From: Pseudomonas sp. PSE14
GTDB lineage: Bacteria > Pseudomonadota > Gammaproteobacteria > Pseudomonadales > Pseudomonadaceae
DNA length: 64,000 bases
Assembly (NCBI RefSeq): GCF_029203285.1
Contig: NZ_CP115669.1
Span: 4,712,001-4,776,000, forward strand
Direction: 5' to 3'
Below, one piece after another: positions 25,211 through 34,129 of the stretch; position 1 is the stretch's first letter, and each line of letters begins with the position of its first letter. The position numbers were made by a program, and so were the translations under genes. The notes below the pieces were generated by a model that was not told the DNA's origin, did not search any database, and saw only the letters and a program-made list of their open reading frames with translations.

Positions 25211-26733
25211 CAGGCGAACTCCTCGGTACGGCCACGGCGCACCCGCACGGGCTCGGCGCGTTCCCGGCCCAGGTGCCAGGCCAGTACAGCGCACAGCGCG
25301 CCCATCAGCAGCAGGCCAAGATCGATCCCCGCCATCAGCCAGTCGCCCTCGGCGATACGGCGGGTCAGTCGGCCGGGCTCGGGCCCGAACAGGCCGAGCA
25401 CCGGCAGCAGCAGCGCCAGCGCGGCCAGCGCACCGAACTGTTCACGGGCCATGCCGCGTCCACCGCGGCGCCACAGCGCATGGGCCAGCGCCAGCAGCCA
25501 GGTCGCCACGAACGCGGTGGCCTCCCAGCGCTCACGCCCGGCCATCCCGGCGGGCAGCAGGCGCGATGCCGCCAGCAGCCCCAGCGACGCCAGCGGCAGC
25601 CCGCCGCACACCGCGCCATTGAGTACCCGTACCAGCGCCACGCCCCGATGAGCGCGCGCCTCACGCTTGCTTACCCAGACCTGCAATCCGCCGAAGACCA
25701 TCGCGCAGCCCAGCAGGCCGAGGATGAAATACATCACCCGCAGCAGATGGTTGCCGAACTGCGCCATGTGCAGGCCGGTCAGCCAGGCGTAGGTGTGATA
25801 GCCGGATTTGTAGGGCGGCTGCACATGCAGCAGCGCGCCGGTGCCGGAGTCGAACGACACCGTACGTTGATCATTCACCATGCTGCGCTCGACGGCTCGG
25901 CGCACCTGGACCATCGCCGAGGCGTCATTGGGATGCTCGACATTGATCCAGCCCACGGTGCTGTCGTCACCCCAGGCCTCGCGCGCCTTGAGGATCATGC
26001 GGTCGATGGACTTCGGCGGCTTGGCCGGCTTGCCCAGTTCCTCCCGCTCGAAGGCGCCCTGCACTTCATGCTCGAAGCGCTCCATGTCGTTCTTGTAGGC
26101 GGCCTGGATGCCGGCGGTCATGTAGAAGGTGATGAAGATCGCCAGCCCCGTGTACGCCATCAGCAGATGGAACGGCAGGCCGAGCACGCCCAGCACGTTG
26201 TGCGCGTCCAGCCAGGCGCGTTGCCTGGCCGCCTGCGGCCGCAGGGTGAAGAAATCCTTGAAGATGCGCCGGTGCACGATCACCCCGCTGACCAGCGCCA
26301 CCAGCATGAACAGGCCGGCCACGCCGACCACATAGAGGCCAATCATGCCGCCGTGCAGTTCGTAGTGCAGTTCGAGGAAAAAATTGCCGCCCACGGTTTT
26401 CGGCAGCTCCTCGCCGGTCCGCGCATCGACCAGGAAGGACTGGAACTCGCCAAGGTCTTCCGGCACCCAACCGGCGATCCAGTACGGCATGCGCTCGCTC
26501 GGCGGCAGCATCCAGTAGGCGTGGGCACGGGGGGCACGCTCGACGATCAGTTCGCGGACCTGGTCGGCGCCGACCTGGATCGATTCCAGCGGCTGCAGTT
26601 GCGGCAGCATCCAGCGGGTCAGCTCCTTGTCGAACACCGCGACGGTGCCGGAGAACAGCACGACAAAGAGAATCCAGCTGACCAGCAGTCCGCTCCAGGT
26701 ATGCAGCCCGGACATGGATTGGCGCAGGCTCAT
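25210..26733 (-). CDS. PepSY-associated TM protein (siderophore-linked reductase-type)
   Basis: Inner-membrane protein of 507 residues in the PepSY_TM family. Proteins of this type, such as FpvG in the pyoverdine system, help reduce or release iron from ferrisiderophores in the periplasm. The first helix is LVSWILFVVLFSGTVAVFDK. A periplasmic PepSY-like segment precedes FFLELHYELHGGMIGLYVVG, whose conserved His residues are candidates for heme or metal binding. More helices lie at about 190-220, 340-370 and in the C-terminal third. It overlaps DUF3649 by four bases and DUF3325 by one. Confidence 0.87.
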   Translation of the reverse strand: MSLRQSMSGLHTWSGLLVSWILFVVLFSGTVAVFDKELTRWMLPQLQPLESIQVGADQVRELIVERAPRAHAYWMLPPSERMPYWIAGWVPEDLGEFQSFLVDARTGEELPKTVGGNFFLELHYELHGGMIGLYVVGVAGLFMLVALVSGVIVHRRIFKDFFTLRPQAARQRAWLDAHNVLGVLGLPFHLLMAYTGLAIFITFYMTAGIQAAYKNDMERFEHEVQGAFEREELGKPAKPPKSIDRMILKAREAWGDDSTVGWINVEHPNDASAMVQVRRAVERSMVNDQRTVSFDSGTGALLHVQPPYKSGYHTYAWLTGLHMAQFGNHLLRVMYFILGLLGCAMVFGGLQVWVSKREARAHRGVALVRVLNGAVCGGLPLASLGLLAASRLLPAGMAGRERWEATAFVATWLLALAHALWRRGGRGMAREQFGALAALALLLPVLGLFGPEPGRLTRRIAEGDWLMAGIDLGLLLMGALCAVLAWHLGRERAEPVRVRRGRTEEFA

Positions 26734-27044
26734 GGACGCACCCCGTAGCTCGCCGGCAGGAAGGCCGCCAGTCCGAGCACGACGCTCAGCGCCAGCGGCG
26801 CCCAGACCGCACGCCAGGGACTGCGCGCACCGAAGGCATAGAGGATCGCCGCGACCCAGACGATGAAGCAGGCCAGGCTGGCCAGGGATACACGGTCCGG
26901 CCGCGACATCGGCAGGTAGACACTGAGGAAGGCAGTGGCGGTGTAGGCCAGGGCGTAACCACCGACCACGGCGCTCAGGATGCGGGCGGTGACGGCACCG
27001 GCCTGGGCGCCGCTCAAGCCTCGGGAGCGCGGGGTAGCTGACAT
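26730..27044 (-). CDS. DUF3649 membrane protein, first gene of iron-uptake accessory operon
   Basis: Product of 104 residues with three hydrophobic helices (about 20-42, 54-71 and 77-97). DUF3649 genes typically sit directly after a TonB-dependent siderophore receptor and before PepSY. Here the upstream receptor is only a remnant (27232-27490). It overlaps the PepSY start by four bases (ATGA). The region upstream is AT-rich and may hold its own promoter. Confidence 0.82.
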   Translation of the reverse strand: MSATPRSRGLSGAQAGAVTARILSAVVGGYALAYTATAFLSVYLPMSRPDRVSLASLACFIVWVAAILYAFGARSPWRAVWAPLALSVVLGLAAFLPASYGVRP

Positions 27045-27084
27045 GCGGGTGAATCCTGCGAAGCCTCCCGGGAGCTTCCCGGAA

Positions 27085-27135
27085 GAGTGATTGAAAAGCA
27101 GAATTATATGATATTGCTTCTCAATTAAAAGAAAT
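27085..27135 (-). promoter_or_regulatory. AT-rich region with candidate promoter for the DUF3649-PepSY-DUF3325 operon
   Basis: On the minus strand a perfect TATAAT (27108-27103) lies 59 bp before the DUF3649 start, within the most AT-rich stretch of this neighbourhood. No good -35 at 16-18 bp was seen (TTTTAA is the best). A Fur box would be expected from function, but the match to the 19-bp consensus is poor. Confidence 0.4.
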
Positions 27136-27231
27136 CACTCGGCGTCTTTGTCAGCATCTGTGTCCGCCATCCGCTGCACGGCACAGGGGCTGCCGACATC
27201 CTTGGACAACCGCCCGCCCCGGCGCCGCGAC

Positions 27232-27490
27232 CTACCCGTGGTAGGTCGCGGTTCCCGTAACGACACGGCCGTTGCCGTAGATGCAGCGGGTAGCGTCGTA
27301 GCAGCCGGCGATGTATCGCGGTCGGAGAGGTTGTCGGCGTTGATGGCGAAGGTTTCGTAGCGCACGGCGGGGGTGCAGCAGGGCGTAGCTGGGCACGTCC
27401 AGCGAGTTGTCCGAAGCCCCCGGACTGCGGCCGTTGTAGCGAGCGTCCGCGCCGAAACCGAGGCCCTTCAGCACGCCGTCGCGCAGGCGG
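27232..27490 (-). pseudogene. 3' remnant of a TonB-dependent siderophore receptor gene, frameshifted
   Basis: Only the last 85 or so residues of an outer membrane ferrisiderophore receptor can be read. Pieces in order are GLGFGADARYNGRSPGASDN, LDVPSYALLH, then VRYETFAINADNLSD in another frame, then RYIAGCYDATRCIYGNGRVV and TGTATYHG before the stop at 27232. The YETFAINADNLSD-RYIAGC segment is the typical NNLFDKxYxAxC tail of this family. One frame change lies near 27368 and another near 27318. The plug, most of the barrel and the signal peptide are gone; a MocR gene follows at 27580. A 12-bp perfect hairpin (27225-27251) overlaps the stop. Confidence 0.8.
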
Positions 27491-27579
27491 GCATGAAATT
27501 TCCTTGTGCAGATCAAGCGGGATTGCACAGAGGCCGAACGGCGAAGGAAAACCTGCAGGCCGATACGAAAAATTTTCTG

Positions 27580-28977
27580 TCAGCGCGTGCGCGCCACATC
27601 CATGGCCCGCTCCAGCCCCTCGAACACTCGCGGCGACAGGCACTGGGCGACATTGAAACGCAGGAAGCCGGTGGCGCTCTGGCTGAGGCTGAAGACATTG
27701 CCCGGCGCCAGCACCAGGTTGTCCGCCAGCGCCGCGCGGGACACCTCGGCGGCGTCCAGCCCACCCGGCAGGCTGGCCCAGATGAATATCCCGCCGCGTG
27801 GCTCCAGCCAGGGCTGGATATCCAGCGTGCGCAGGCGCTGCAGCGTCTCGCCCATGGCATCGGCCAGGCGTGCGCGCAGGCTGTCCAGATGCCGACGGTA
27901 GCTGCCCTTGCGCAGCAGCTCATGGAGCATTTCCGCGCTGAACGGACTGTTGCCGAAACTGGTGGCCAGTTTCAGGTCCACCAGCCGCTCACACCACTCG
28001 GGCTGGGTGGCGATGTAGCCGCAGCGCACCGAGGCGGACAGCGTCTTGGAGAAGCTGCCGACCTGGATCACCCGTTCCAGCCCGTCGAAGGCGGACAGGC
28101 GCGGCGCACTCTCGTGCTCGAAGTCGCCGAAGATATCGTCCTCGACGATCAGCAGGTCGTGGGCCTCGGCCAGTTTCAGCAGGCGATGGGCGACCAGCGG
28201 CGAAAGCACCGCGCCGGTGGGGTTATGGAAGGCCGAGTTGGTGATGTACAGGCGCGGGCGGTGCTGCTCCAGCAGGCTCGCCATGGCGGCCACGTCCGGC
28301 CCGGTTGGCGTGTAGGGCACGCCGACCACCTGCACGCGGTGGGCGCGCAGCAGGGCCTGGAAGTTGAAGTAGCCGGGATCGTCCACCAGCACGCAGTCGC
28401 CCGGCTCCAGCAGGAAGCGGCAGACCAGGTCGATGGCCTGGGTGCCGTTGTCGGTGAGCACCACCTGCTGCGGGCCGACCGGCACGCCGTAGTCCGCCAG
28501 GCGGCGCGCCAGCTGCTCGCGCAGGCCGGCGTGGCCATAGGGGCGCCCGTACTCCAGCAGGCTCGACTGCGGCGCCCGGGCGATCTGCCGCAGCGCGCGG
28601 CGCAGCTCGTCCTCCGGCAGCCAGGACGGCGGCAGCCAGCCGCAGCCGGGCTTGAGCGAGGTGTCGGCGGCTTCCAGCGACTGCCGGGATATCCACAGGG
28701 GATCGATGCTGCGGTCCAGCGCCGGGCTGATCTCCGCCAGCGACAGGGGCGGCGCATGGCCGCTGACATAGAAACCGGAGCCACGCCGGGCGGCGATCAC
28801 CCCATCGGCGGCGAGACGGTCGTAGGCTTCCACCACCGTGGTCTTGGACACCTCCAACTGCTCGGCCAACTGGCGGATCGACGGCAGCCGCTCACCCGGC
28901 ACCAGCGCCCGCGCGGCCAGGCGCTCGCGCACGTGGTGCATCACCGTATCGACTCGCGTGCTCTTTGGCCTGCCCAT
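27580..28977 (-). CDS. MocR/PdxR-type transcriptional regulator (GntR HTH fused to class I aminotransferase)
   Basis: Regulator of 465 residues. The N-terminal GntR winged helix spans residues 8-75 (ERLPSIRQLAEQLEVSKTTV). After a linker, an aminotransferase-fold domain covers residues 110-460, with the PLP-lysine motif GSFSKTLSASVRCGYI and DNGTQAIDLV. It probably binds PLP and amino compounds rather than catalysing transamination. It is divergent from the EamA transporter at 29116 with 138 bp between, a common pairing in which the MocR controls the exporter. Confidence 0.9.
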   Translation of the reverse strand: MGRPKSTRVDTVMHHVRERLAARALVPGERLPSIRQLAEQLEVSKTTVVEAYDRLAADGVIAARRGSGFYVSGHAPPLSLAEISPALDRSIDPLWISRQSLEAADTSLKPGCGWLPPSWLPEDELRRALRQIARAPQSSLLEYGRPYGHAGLREQLARRLADYGVPVGPQQVVLTDNGTQAIDLVCRFLLEPGDCVLVDDPGYFNFQALLRAHRVQVVGVPYTPTGPDVAAMASLLEQHRPRLYITNSAFHNPTGAVLSPLVAHRLLKLAEAHDLLIVEDDIFGDFEHESAPRLSAFDGLERVIQVGSFSKTLSASVRCGYIATQPEWCERLVDLKLATSFGNSPFSAEMLHELLRKGSYRRHLDSLRARLADAMGETLQRLRTLDIQPWLEPRGGIFIWASLPGGLDAAEVSRAALADNLVLAPGNVFSLSQSATGFLRFNVAQCLSPRVFEGLERAMDVARTR

Positions 28978-29115
28978 GCTGCCCTCGCTCCCTCAGAGAT
29001 AATGTGTACCGGGATAATTTACGGACAGTTTGCGAAAATTGTACCTTTCTGTCACTGGCCGCCCGGCGGGTCCGCGCGCATTCTCCAAGCTCGCCCTCCT
29101 GCTGGATGACCCACC

Positions 29116-30003
29116 ATGAACAACACCCACACGCTCGCCACGAACAGCAATCTCGGCGGCTGGCTCAGCGGCTTCCTCGGCGTCCTCATCTTCAGTGGCT
29201 CGCTGCCGGCCACGCGGGTGGCGGTGGCCGACTTCGACCCGACCTTCCTCACCCTCGCCCGCGCCAGCATCGCCGGCCTGCTGGCGGCGCTGATCCTGAT
29301 CGTGCTGCGGCAGAAGCTGCCGGCGCGCCGCGACCTGCTTCCCCTGCTGGTGGTCGCCGGCGGCGTGGTGGTCGGCTTCCCGCTGCTTACCGCCCTGGCG
29401 CTGCAGCACGTCAACTCGGCCCACGCCATCGTCTTCGTCGGCCTGCTGCCGCTGGCCACTGCGCTGTTCGGGGTGATGCGCGCCGGCGAACAACCGCGCC
29501 CGGCGTTCTGGATCTGCTCGTTGCTGGGCAGCGCTGTGGTGGCCGGCTTCGCGCTGTCGCAAAGCGGCGCGGGCAATCTCACCGGCGACCTGCTGATGCT
29601 CGCCGCCATCGCCGTCTGCGGCCTGGGTTACGCCGAAGGCGGACGCATCGCCCGGCACCTGGGCAGTTGGCAGGTGATCTGCTGGGTACTGGTGCTGTCC
29701 CTGCCGCTGATGCTGCCGCTGGCCTGGTACACCCAGCCGGAAACTTACTCCGGCGCCGGCTGGCCGGCCTGGCTGAGCCTGGGCTACGTGTCGCTGTTCA
29801 GCATGCTGATCGGGTTCTTCTTCTGGTACCACGGCCTAGCCACCGGCGGCATCGCCGCGGTCGGCCAGCTGCAACTACTGCAGCCCTTCTTCGGCCTGGC
29901 GCTGGCCGGCCTGCTGCTGCACGAGCAGATCAGCCCGCTGATGGCCGGCGCCACCGTCGCCGTGGTGCTGTGCGTCGCCGGAGCCAAACGCTTCGCCCGT
30001 TGA
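29116..30003 (+). CDS. EamA-family (DMT) transporter, divergent to MocR
   Basis: Inner-membrane permease of 295 residues with about ten helices in two EamA repeats; the first starts at WLSGFLGVLIFSGSLPATRV. It is probably an amino acid or metabolite exporter controlled by the adjacent MocR regulator, inferred from context. It shares little obvious sequence with the EamA protein at 22126 beyond the family fold. Confidence 0.87.
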   Translation: MNNTHTLATNSNLGGWLSGFLGVLIFSGSLPATRVAVADFDPTFLTLARASIAGLLAALILIVLRQKLPARRDLLPLLVVAGGVVVGFPLLTALALQHVNSAHAIVFVGLLPLATALFGVMRAGEQPRPAFWICSLLGSAVVAGFALSQSGAGNLTGDLLMLAAIAVCGLGYAEGGRIARHLGSWQVICWVLVLSLPLMLPLAWYTQPETYSGAGWPAWLSLGYVSLFSMLIGFFFWYHGLATGGIAAVGQLQLLQPFFGLALAGLLLHEQISPLMAGATVAVVLCVAGAKRFAR

Positions 30004-30092
30004 CCGCTGGTTTCCTTCCGCGCCCAGGCGAGAAAAATCGCGGTATCATCGGGCGTTTGCGTACTCGGCTGGATCGCCGGAAGGAAACTCGG

Positions 30093-32474
30093 ATGAAGCC
30101 ACCCGCCGAATCTCCATTGCCCGCCGTGGCGCGCGACGAATTCGCGCCACGCCCGCGGCTGACCCTGGGCAGCCATGTGCACAGCGGCTTCGACCTGCGC
30201 AGCGGGCGCATGCAGAACATCTCCCGGCACCGCGCCGCGCTGGCCTTCCTGTATGACGACATGCCGGTCTCCGGCAGCGTTACCCCGCGCTCGGGCCGCG
30301 AGATCCGGGTCTTCCGCGATGACCGCATCGTGCGCGTCAGCCGCCAGCTGGAACTCGAACAGGCCTGGCGCCTGGACCTGCGCGAACTGGGCTTCAGGCC
30401 GGCAATGCGGCGCAGCGATGCGCTGGAGGACAGCGCCGGGGAAATGTTCGAGCTGCCCGACGACAGCGCCTGGCAGGGCTTCATGCGCGAAGGACTGCCG
30501 CAGCTGCGCGAGCAGGGCTGGGAAATCGACGTGCGCCCGGAGTTCGTCTTCGACATCTCGCCGGTGGAAGACTGGTACGCCGAGATCGAGGAAACCGAAG
30601 ACCGCCAATGGTTCGACCTGGAGCTGGGCATCCAGGTGGACGGCCGCCGCATCAGCCTGCTGCCGTCGCTGATCGAACTGATCCGCCGGATGCCGGCGCT
30701 GCTCGACCCGGCCGCCCTCGCCCGCCACGCCGACGATGAACAACTGGTGCTGCGTCTGGATGCCGGGCGCACCCCGATCCACACCTGGCAGACCGCCTCG
30801 GATCGCCCTCTGCGGGTATCGCTGCCGTTCGGCAAACTCAAGCCGATGCTCGGCACGCTGTCGGAGTTCTACATCGGCGACCTGCCGCCGGTGCGCCGCC
30901 TGCGCATGGGCGCGGCCGACGCCTCGCGCCTCTCCGAACTGGAAGAACTGCCGCTGGCCTGGGAGGGCGGCGAGCAACTGCGCGAGATAGCCCACCGCCT
31001 GCGCGACTACCGCGCGCGCCCGGCAACCATTCCCGAAGGCCTCAACGCCGAGCTGCGCGCCTACCAGCACGAGGGCCTGAGCTGGATGCAGACCCTGCGC
31101 GAAGTCGGCGCCAGCGGCATCCTTGCCGACGACATGGGCCTGGGCAAGACGCTGCAATCCCTCGCCCACATCCTGCTGGAGAAGCAGGCCGGACGCCTGA
31201 CCAGCCCGGCGCTGGTGATCATGCCCACCAGCCTGATCCCCAACTGGCTGGACGAAGCCGAGCGCTTCACCCCCGGCCTGCGCGTACTCGCCCTGCACGG
31301 CGCCGGGCGGCGCAAGGCGTTCGCGAAGATCGCCGAGCACGACCTGATCCTCACCACCTACGCCCTGCTGCCGCGCGATGCGGAGAAGCTCGCGCAGCAC
31401 GAGTACCACCTGCTGATCCTCGACGAGGCGCAGAACATCAAGAACGCAGGCACCAAGGCCGCCCAGGCCGCGCGCCACCTGCAAGCGCGCAACCGCCTGT
31501 GCCTGACCGGCACGCCGCTGGAGAATCACCTGGGCGAGCTGTGGTCGTTGTTCCACTTCCTGCTGCCCGGCTGGCTGGGCGACGCACGCCAGTTCGCCAT
31601 CGACTACCGCACGCCCATCGAGCGCCACGGCGACCAGGCACGCCTGACCCACCTGGCCGCGCGCATCCGCCCCTTCCTGCTACGGCGCACCAAGGAGCAG
31701 GTGGCCTCGGAACTGCCGCCCAAGAGCGAGTTCATCCAGCACATCGAACTCAGCGAGGCGCAGCGCGACCTTTACGAGACGGTGCGCCTGGCGCTGGACC
31801 GCAAGGTCCGCGACGAGATCGCCCGCCGAGGCCTGGCGCGCAGCCGCATCATCATCCTCGAGGCGCTGCTCAAGCTGCGCCAGGTGTGCTGCGACATCCG
31901 CCTGGTGAACAAGGAAGCGCCGCCGCCCTCCGGCAAATCGGCGCGCACGGTGACCTCGGGCAAGCTGGTGTACCTGCTGGACATGCTCGAAGAACTGCTC
32001 GCCGAAGGCCGCCGCGTGCTGGTGTTCTCGCAGTTCACCTCGATGCTCGCGCTGATCGGCGAGGCACTGGTCGAGCGCAACCTGGAGTACGCCCTGCTCA
32101 CCGGCGACACTCGCGACCGCCGCGCGCCGGTGAAGGACTTCCAGGAAGGCCGCGTGCCGCTGTTCCTGATCAGCCTGAAGGCCGGCGGCGTGGGCCTGAA
32201 CCTGACCGCCGCCGACACCGTGATCCACTACGATCCCTGGTGGAACCCGGCCGCCGAGAACCAGGCCAGCGACCGTGCCTACCGGATCGGCCAGGACAAG
32301 CCGGTGTTCGTCTACAAGCTGATCGCCCGTGGCACGGTGGAAGAGAAGATCCAGATGCTGCAACGCGACAAGGCCGCGCTGGCCGCCGGCATCCTCGAAG
32401 GCACAGGCTCCGACTGGCAGCTCGACGACGCGGATATCGACGCACTGTTCGCGCCGTTGCCCAAGGCGGTCTGA
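30093..32474 (+). CDS. SNF2-family DEAD/DEAH-box helicase
   Basis: Swi2/Snf2-type ATPase likely to remodel protein-DNA or RNA polymerase complexes. It is 793 residues. The N-terminal 300 residues are the bacterial SNF2-associated region. Helicase motifs are I: ILADDMGLGKT (about 346-356), Ia: VIMPTSLIPNW, II: ILDEAQNIKN, III: LTGTPLENHLGELWS, V: SLKAGGVGLNL and VI: QASDRAYRIGQ. I chose the ATG at 30093 because GGAAGGA lies seven bases upstream; longer in-frame readings overlap the EamA gene. Many homologues carry an N-terminal SWIM zinc domain, which is absent here. Confidence 0.9.
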   Translation: MKPPAESPLPAVARDEFAPRPRLTLGSHVHSGFDLRSGRMQNISRHRAALAFLYDDMPVSGSVTPRSGREIRVFRDDRIVRVSRQLELEQAWRLDLRELGFRPAMRRSDALEDSAGEMFELPDDSAWQGFMREGLPQLREQGWEIDVRPEFVFDISPVEDWYAEIEETEDRQWFDLELGIQVDGRRISLLPSLIELIRRMPALLDPAALARHADDEQLVLRLDAGRTPIHTWQTASDRPLRVSLPFGKLKPMLGTLSEFYIGDLPPVRRLRMGAADASRLSELEELPLAWEGGEQLREIAHRLRDYRARPATIPEGLNAELRAYQHEGLSWMQTLREVGASGILADDMGLGKTLQSLAHILLEKQAGRLTSPALVIMPTSLIPNWLDEAERFTPGLRVLALHGAGRRKAFAKIAEHDLILTTYALLPRDAEKLAQHEYHLLILDEAQNIKNAGTKAAQAARHLQARNRLCLTGTPLENHLGELWSLFHFLLPGWLGDARQFAIDYRTPIERHGDQARLTHLAARIRPFLLRRTKEQVASELPPKSEFIQHIELSEAQRDLYETVRLALDRKVRDEIARRGLARSRIIILEALLKLRQVCCDIRLVNKEAPPPSGKSARTVTSGKLVYLLDMLEELLAEGRRVLVFSQFTSMLALIGEALVERNLEYALLTGDTRDRRAPVKDFQEGRVPLFLISLKAGGVGLNLTAADTVIHYDPWWNPAAENQASDRAYRIGQDKPVFVYKLIARGTVEEKIQMLQRDKAALAAGILEGTGSDWQLDDADIDALFAPLPKAV

Positions 32475-32514
32475 CGCACAACGCAAGGCGGGCAGGAACG
32501 TGGGAGCGGGGAGT

Positions 32515-33300
32515 TCAGCGCATCCCCCAGCCATGGCTGACCAGCACCGACTGCCCGGTGAGCGCCGCCGACGGGAAGCTGGCGAGGAACAATACGGTCT
32601 GCGCCACGTCGTCGACCGTGGTGAACTCGCCGTCCACGGTGCCACCGAGCATGACCTTCTTCACCACTTCCTCCTCGCTGATCCCCAACTCCTTCGCCTG
32701 CTCGGGGATCTGTTTCTCCACCAGCGGCGTACGCACGAAACCGGGGCAGACCACGTGGGAGCGTACGCCGTGCGGGCCGCCTTCCTTCGCCAGGGTGCGG
32801 GCCAAGCCCAGCAGGCCGTGCTTGGCGGTGACGTAGGCGGATTTCAGCGGCGAAGCCTCGTGGGAATGCACCGAGCCCATGTAGATCACCACGCCGCCGC
32901 GCTTGGCCGGGTACATGTGGCGCAGCGCCGCGCGGGTGGTGAGGAAGGCGCCGTCGAGGTGGATGGCGAGCATCTTCTTCCAGTCGGCGAAGGCGAAGTC
33001 CTGCAGCGGATTGACGATCTGGATGCCGGCGTTGGACACCAGGATGTCGATGCTGCCGAAGGTCGCCACGACGCGATCGATGCCGCTGTCCACCGCCTGC
33101 TCGTCGGTGACGTCCATGGCCAGCGCCAGGGCCTTGCCGCCGGCGCTTTCGATCTCATCCACCACGCGCTGCGCAGCGTCCTGCTGCAGGTCAGCGATAG
33201 CCACCGCCGCGCCTGCCTTGGCGAGCGTCAGGGCGATCTGCTTGCCGATGCCGCTGGCCGCGCCAGTGACTACCGCGACCTTGCCGTTCAATGGGTTCAT
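32515..33300 (-). CDS. bdhA: 3-hydroxybutyrate dehydrogenase (SDR)
   Basis: Cytoplasmic SDR that interconverts (R)-3-hydroxybutyrate and acetoacetate with NAD. It is 261 residues. The Rossmann motif is [12 protein letters not shown], with NAGIQ, the catalytic Ser in [12 protein letters not shown], and the Tyr-Lys pair in SAYVTAKHG. The HSHEAS-LKSAYV and [14 protein letters not shown] segments are characteristic of BdhA. The ATG at 33300 follows GAGGAA; longer reading frames upstream lack an RBS. The gene stands alone, convergent with the helicase, without acetoacetate genes next to it. Confidence 0.88.
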   Translation of the reverse strand: MNPLNGKVAVVTGAASGIGKQIALTLAKAGAAVAIADLQQDAAQRVVDEIESAGGKALALAMDVTDEQAVDSGIDRVVATFGSIDILVSNAGIQIVNPLQDFAFADWKKMLAIHLDGAFLTTRAALRHMYPAKRGGVVIYMGSVHSHEASPLKSAYVTAKHGLLGLARTLAKEGGPHGVRSHVVCPGFVRTPLVEKQIPEQAKELGISEEEVVKKVMLGGTVDGEFTTVDDVAQTVLFLASFPSAALTGQSVLVSHGWGMR

Positions 33301-33343
33301 CACAGCGTTCCTCGAAGGGTCTGGAACACTCACTCTAGACGGC

Positions 33344-33691
33344 CTATTCGCGGAGCATCTGAATGTCGCCGTCCCGATTCTGGCGGTACAGGGTATAGGG
33401 CAGCACCAGGGTATCGGCCACTGCGGACAAGCCCATATCAATGACTGGCGCCGGATACTCCATCAGGCCGAAGCGATAGAGCGCCCCGCCTCGCCGATGA
33501 CCATCACCGCTCAACACGCAAACGTTGTAGACGACACCACCGTAAACTCGCGGCAGCTTGTCGCCACACGCCGTTCCCCCGAGATCCAGATCACCGACCT
33601 TGGCGACGTTGTCGCTGGATAGCGTCCGTACCGACCCGCAACCCGCCACACCCGCCGCGATCAGCAGTGCAACCATCGAGCGAAGGATCAT
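33344..33691 (-). CDS. YceK/YidQ-family lipoprotein, copy 1
   Basis: Small predicted lipoprotein of 115 residues with the lipobox VAGC (acylated Cys at 18). The mature part has the family pattern [17 protein letters not shown] and the tail [15 protein letters not shown]. The function is unknown. It is a paralogue of the next gene upstream (33746-34105): both share RTL/HTL-S-D-V, C-G-x-PRVY-GVV and LPYTLYRQ. The two genes are 54 bp apart on the same strand, so they look like a tandem duplication. Confidence 0.85.
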   Translation of the reverse strand: MILRSMVALLIAAGVAGCGSVRTLSSDNVAKVGDLDLGGTACGDKLPRVYGGVVYNVCVLSGDGHRRGGALYRFGLMEYPAPVIDMGLSAVADTLVLPYTLYRQNRDGDIQMLRE

Positions 33692-33745
33692 GGTTCAACT
33701 CCCTGTCAACGATTGACCGGCCACGTTGGGTGGCGGATACATCAC

Positions 33746-34105
33746 TCAATCCTTGCGCAGTTCGATACTGCCATCGCGGCTCTGCCGATAGAGGGTGTAG
33801 GGCAGGGCCAGGGTGTCGACCACGCCGGAGAAAGCCATGTCCAGCACGGGAAGTATCGGCGGGCCGAAGGTCGAGTTGGCTGGTGTTGGCGGCGGCGTGT
33901 AACCCGTGTCGGCCGGGGGCTCCCCGTACAGCTGGCAGGCATCCCAGACCACACCGCTATAGACCCGGGGAATGGCACCGCAATAGGTGCCCTTGAGCCG
34001 CAGCTCGCTGGCATTCACCACATCGTCGCTGCGCAGCGTGTGGTAGGAACCGCATCCACTGAGCAGGCCGGCCATGAGCAACGGCCAAACCAGGTACATC
34101 TTCAT
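33746..34105 (-). CDS. YceK/YidQ-family lipoprotein, copy 2
   Basis: Lipoprotein of 119 residues with lipobox LSGC (Cys at 18) and the segments YCGAIPRVYSGVVWDAC and [20 protein letters not shown]. It has an extra proline-rich insert (YTPPPTPANSTFGPP) missing in copy 1. The ATG at 34105 has GAGGGAG seven bases upstream. It begins 24 bp after the ABC-2 permease stop, so it may share that operon's transcript. Function unknown. Confidence 0.85.
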   Translation of the reverse strand: MKMYLVWPLLMAGLLSGCGSYHTLRSDDVVNASELRLKGTYCGAIPRVYSGVVWDACQLYGEPPADTGYTPPPTPANSTFGPPILPVLDMAFSGVVDTLALPYTLYRQSRDGSIELRKD

Positions 34106-34129
34106 GTCGAAACTCCCTCTCAACTTTCT

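Noticed and set aside
27085-27135. Fur box upstream of the DUF3649 operon
   Set aside because: The function suggests one, but the best alignment to the 19-bp consensus is poor, so only an AT-rich promoter candidate is reported.
28965-30092. N-terminal extension of the SNF2 helicase frame
   Set aside because: It overlaps the EamA gene entirely in another frame; the RBS-linked ATG at 30093 begins the family-like sequence.
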